This document shows, one piece after another, positions 63,697 to 64,000 of a DNA stretch of 64,000 bases. The number at the start of each line of letters is the position of its first letter. The stretch's first letter is position 1. The position numbers and the translations under genes are program-made. This DNA comes from Portibacter lacus (GTDB lineage: Bacteria; Bacteroidota; Bacteroidia; Chitinophagales; Saprospiraceae): assembly GCF_021533215.1 (NCBI RefSeq), contig NZ_JAJNKA010000004.1, positions 310,001 through 374,000 of the forward strand, read 5' to 3'. The notes under the pieces are model-generated. The model worked only from the letters and a program-made list of their open reading frames with translations, made no database searches and had not been told where the DNA came from.

Positions 63697-64000
63697 TTAA
63701 AATGCTCTTACTGCTCTTACATCTTTCGAATGAGTTTTGGGTCTGCTTTCTATTGGGAATAATTCAGAAGGATTCATAATTACAGTAACTGCATTAAAGG
63801 AACTGGATTCAAGTGAAGACCAAAATTGGTTGTAGTCAGCTATTACCTCTCCCCCATTTTCCAATAATTTATTATTTATTGTTGTAAAATGCTCTCTAAA
63901 TTCTAATAAAGTAGAAACAGTGGGTAAAAACCAATCATCATACCCATCATAAACATAATCATCGCACACTTTAGCAGCAATGTCCGACCCTCCACAAGAA
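63697..64000 (-). CDS. DUF1566 (Lcl C-terminal) domain protein, start outside the window
   Basis: The C-terminal 101 residues of a protein whose start lies beyond the right edge. The frame stays open to base 64000 and includes CGGSDIAAKVCDDYVYDGYD, DDWFLPTVSTLLEFREHF, QFWSSLESSS and RAVRAF, the signature order of the DUF1566/Lcl C-terminal domain (GYDDWxLPs...YWSS...VRAVR). A GTG within this stretch is not a likely start because the family motif continues upstream of it. Such domains occur in exported surface proteins and are often repeated; function unknown. Convergent with the symporter gene. Confidence 0.85.
   Translation of the reverse strand, partial: SCGGSDIAAKVCDDYVYDGYDDWFLPTVSTLLEFREHFTTINNKLLENGGEVIADYNQFWSSLESSSFNAVTVIMNPSELFPIESRPKTHSKDVRAVRAF

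Overview
The window looks like a chromosomal segment of a Bacteroidota bacterium, most likely an aerobic, gliding or surface-living heterotroph. The evidence is AT-rich DNA, type IX secretion sorting domains (type A at 12732-13940, gliding-type B at 35083-39267), a SusC/SusD pair (42017-46495), Bacteroidota-style promoters (TTTG / TAnnTTTG), many secreted lipoproteins, DUF2911 and DUF983 proteins and a RimK/zinc-protease pair. I cannot name genus or species from sequence alone. I saw no tRNA, rRNA, CRISPR array, prophage or intact insertion sequence.

Layout. 1-9.2 kb: a stress-type flavin-binding protein, two lipoproteins, a Tricorn-like protease, a five-unit tandem repeat, an SDR oxidoreductase, two small secreted proteins and a cupin. 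9.5-12.7 kb: an isoquinoline-1-oxidoreductase-type molybdenum hydroxylase operon with a dihaem cytochrome. 12.7-16.9 kb: a T9SS cargo protein, then a FadH-like dienoyl-CoA reductase paired with a delta3-delta2-enoyl-CoA isomerase-like protein, together the auxiliary steps for unsaturated fatty-acid beta-oxidation. 16.9-20.2 kb: a repeat-rich region around a HAAS-like membrane protein/PadR regulator operon, with a broken second padR copy upstream. 20.2-27.9 kb: housekeeping (truA, rimK-type ligase and protease, priA, a zinc-ribbon membrane protein, nucleoside deaminase, methyltransferase). 27.9-32.1 kb: a GH29-GH3 glycosidase operon. 32.4-39.3 kb: a glycine-rich surface protein with an IPTL-type C-terminus, an rRNA pseudouridine synthase coupled to a histone-deacetylase-family protein, and a 1394-residue repeat adhesin. 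39.5-41.8 kb: lysS and an acyltransferase. 42-47 kb: a SusC-SusD-lipoprotein operon with a clear terminator. 47-51.6 kb: DUF2911 protein, a TonB-dependent receptor with a His-rich N-terminal domain, and an EEP-family hydrolase. 51.6-54.1 kb: an ArsR-controlled operon with an MBL-rhodanese fusion, probably for persulfide handling. 54.2-64 kb: a reprolysin-like metalloprotease, mazG, a PIG-L deacetylase, a 34-residue membrane protein, a sodium:solute symporter and the edge of a DUF1566 gene.

The most unusual part is the intergenic DNA. At least four families of structured, REP-like repeats occupy gaps at about 5.9-6.5, 9.2-9.45, 16.95-18.26, 19.36-20.2 and 27.0-27.2 kb, often between convergent genes. 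The 3' half of padR plus its downstream repeat composite is present twice in direct orientation (17.08-17.9 and 19.16-20.2 kb). This looks like a tandem duplication of the whole operon followed by loss of most of one copy. Both regulators (PadR, ArsR) have near-perfect palindromes lying on their own promoters, with a TAnnTTTG-type element almost touching the start codon, which suggests autoregulated and possibly leaderless transcripts. I found no clearly new multi-gene system; the repeat composites and the two regulator circuits are the best candidates for follow-up.
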